DNA of 6,909 nt, from contig JAAYZL010000471.1 in the NCBI GenBank assembly GCA_012514855.1, positions 1 to 6,909 of the forward strand, given 5' to 3'. Each line of letters opens with the position of its first letter. Position 1 is the first letter of the stretch. This document shows, one piece after another, positions 6,598-6,909 of this stretch. The translations under genes were made by a program, and so were the position numbers. The notes beneath the pieces are model-generated. The model made no database searches. It was not told where the DNA came from and saw only the letters and a program-made list of their open reading frames with translations. The stretch is from Clostridiales bacterium (lineage in GTDB: Bacteria; Bacillota_A; Clostridia; Christensenellales; Aristaeellaceae).

Positions 6598-6909
6598 ATG
6601 AACAGCAGACTGTACGAACTGACGAGCACCTTGCCGATCAGCGACACGCACGAGCACATCATCACCTCGAGCGTGCTCCAAAAGCACACGCGGGGGCTGA
6701 TTGAGCTGATCGGCGAGGCATACCTCCACGACGACATGATCTCCGCGGGCGCGAAAGAGGACATGTTCTCCCCCGCGCTTCCCGACGAGAGGCGCTGGGA
6801 GCTTTTGAAGCCATACCTCTTCAGCACGGCGAACACGACCTATCACCGCTCGCTCGTGATGGCGCTGAACGATCTGTTCGACCTGAATATCGCCAACATC
6901 GACGACGAC
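6598..6909 (+). CDS. Amidohydrolase-superfamily metal enzyme, N-terminal part (3' truncated by window)
   Basis: The open frame runs from the ATG at 6598 to the last base, giving 104 residues with no stop. Near the N-terminus is PISDTHEHI (13-21), whose H18-x-H20 pair is the usual metal-binding motif on the first strand of amidohydrolase barrels. It is followed by a Tyr-Leu-His-Asp-Asp-Met segment (residues 42-47) with ISAGA after it, and WELLKPYL with a downstream region ending LNDLFDLNIANIDDD. From recollection this arrangement resembles a group of 'amidohydrolase 2' (PF04909-like) or uronate-isomerase-like proteins that start with a DTHEH motif. These act on sugars or sugar acids, or catalyse hydrolysis or decarboxylation; the visible part cannot tell which. 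The remaining metal ligands lie outside the window. It follows the deacetylase by 11 bases and is probably co-translated with it. Confidence 0.75.
   Translation, partial: MNSRLYELTSTLPISDTHEHIITSSVLQKHTRGLIELIGEAYLHDDMISAGAKEDMFSPALPDERRWELLKPYLFSTANTTYHRSLVMALNDLFDLNIANIDDD

Larger units (their letters stand above)
1..6909 (+). other. Single probable operon: AOR, CUT2 importer, deacetylase, amidohydrolase
   Basis: All seven genes point the same way with gaps of 3, 13, -8, 34, 75 and 11 bases, and several ribosome binding sites lie inside the preceding gene. No promoter or T-run terminator is recognised. Shared transcription is an inference; the 75-base gap with its hairpin is the most likely place for expression to change. 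Both ends of the operon lie outside the window, so its regulator and any remaining enzymes are not visible. Confidence 0.7.

Overview
The window is a GC-rich, densely packed stretch in which every supported gene lies on the + strand. The junctions are very short: gaps of 3, 13, 34, 75 and 11 bases, plus one 8-base overlap. Each visible start has a Shine-Dalgarno-like sequence in front of it. No convincing intrinsic terminator is seen, so the window reads as part of one long operon that runs off both ends. The strong AGGAGG-type ribosome binding sites, the ferredoxin-linked tungsten/molybdenum enzyme and the style of sugar transporter suggest an anaerobic bacterium, perhaps a GC-rich member of the Clostridia. 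This is an inference without a marker gene, and the placement is uncertain.

Layout: (1) bases 2-1309 hold the C-terminal two thirds or so of an aldehyde:ferredoxin oxidoreductase (AOR) family protein, cut at the left edge. (2) Bases 1313-5806 hold a complete CUT2-type (RbsA/RbsC/RbsB-like) sugar ABC importer in the order double ATPase, permease, permease, substrate-binding protein. The binding protein looks most like the LsrB (autoinducer-2) / RhaS (rhamnose) branch, and the gene order is that of lsrACDB. (3) A 75-base gap at 5807-5881 holds a strong GC-rich hairpin. (4) Bases 5882-6586 encode a PIG-L/LmbE-type zinc deacetylase. (5) Bases 6598-6909 are the start of an amidohydrolase-like metal enzyme, cut at the right edge.

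Together the genes suggest uptake and breakdown of one small carbohydrate-like compound. The importer brings it in, the deacetylase and the amidohydrolase-like enzyme would remove an acyl group and rearrange or hydrolyse the product, and the AOR would oxidise an aldehyde by-product to an acid while reducing ferredoxin. The individual families are well supported. The substrate and the pathway are not known from the sequence. The most unusual details are a Glu-to-Gln change in Walker B of the second ATPase half, a binding protein whose signal peptide has no lipobox cysteine, and the combination of an AOR with a CUT2 importer, a PIG-L deacetylase and an amidohydrolase.
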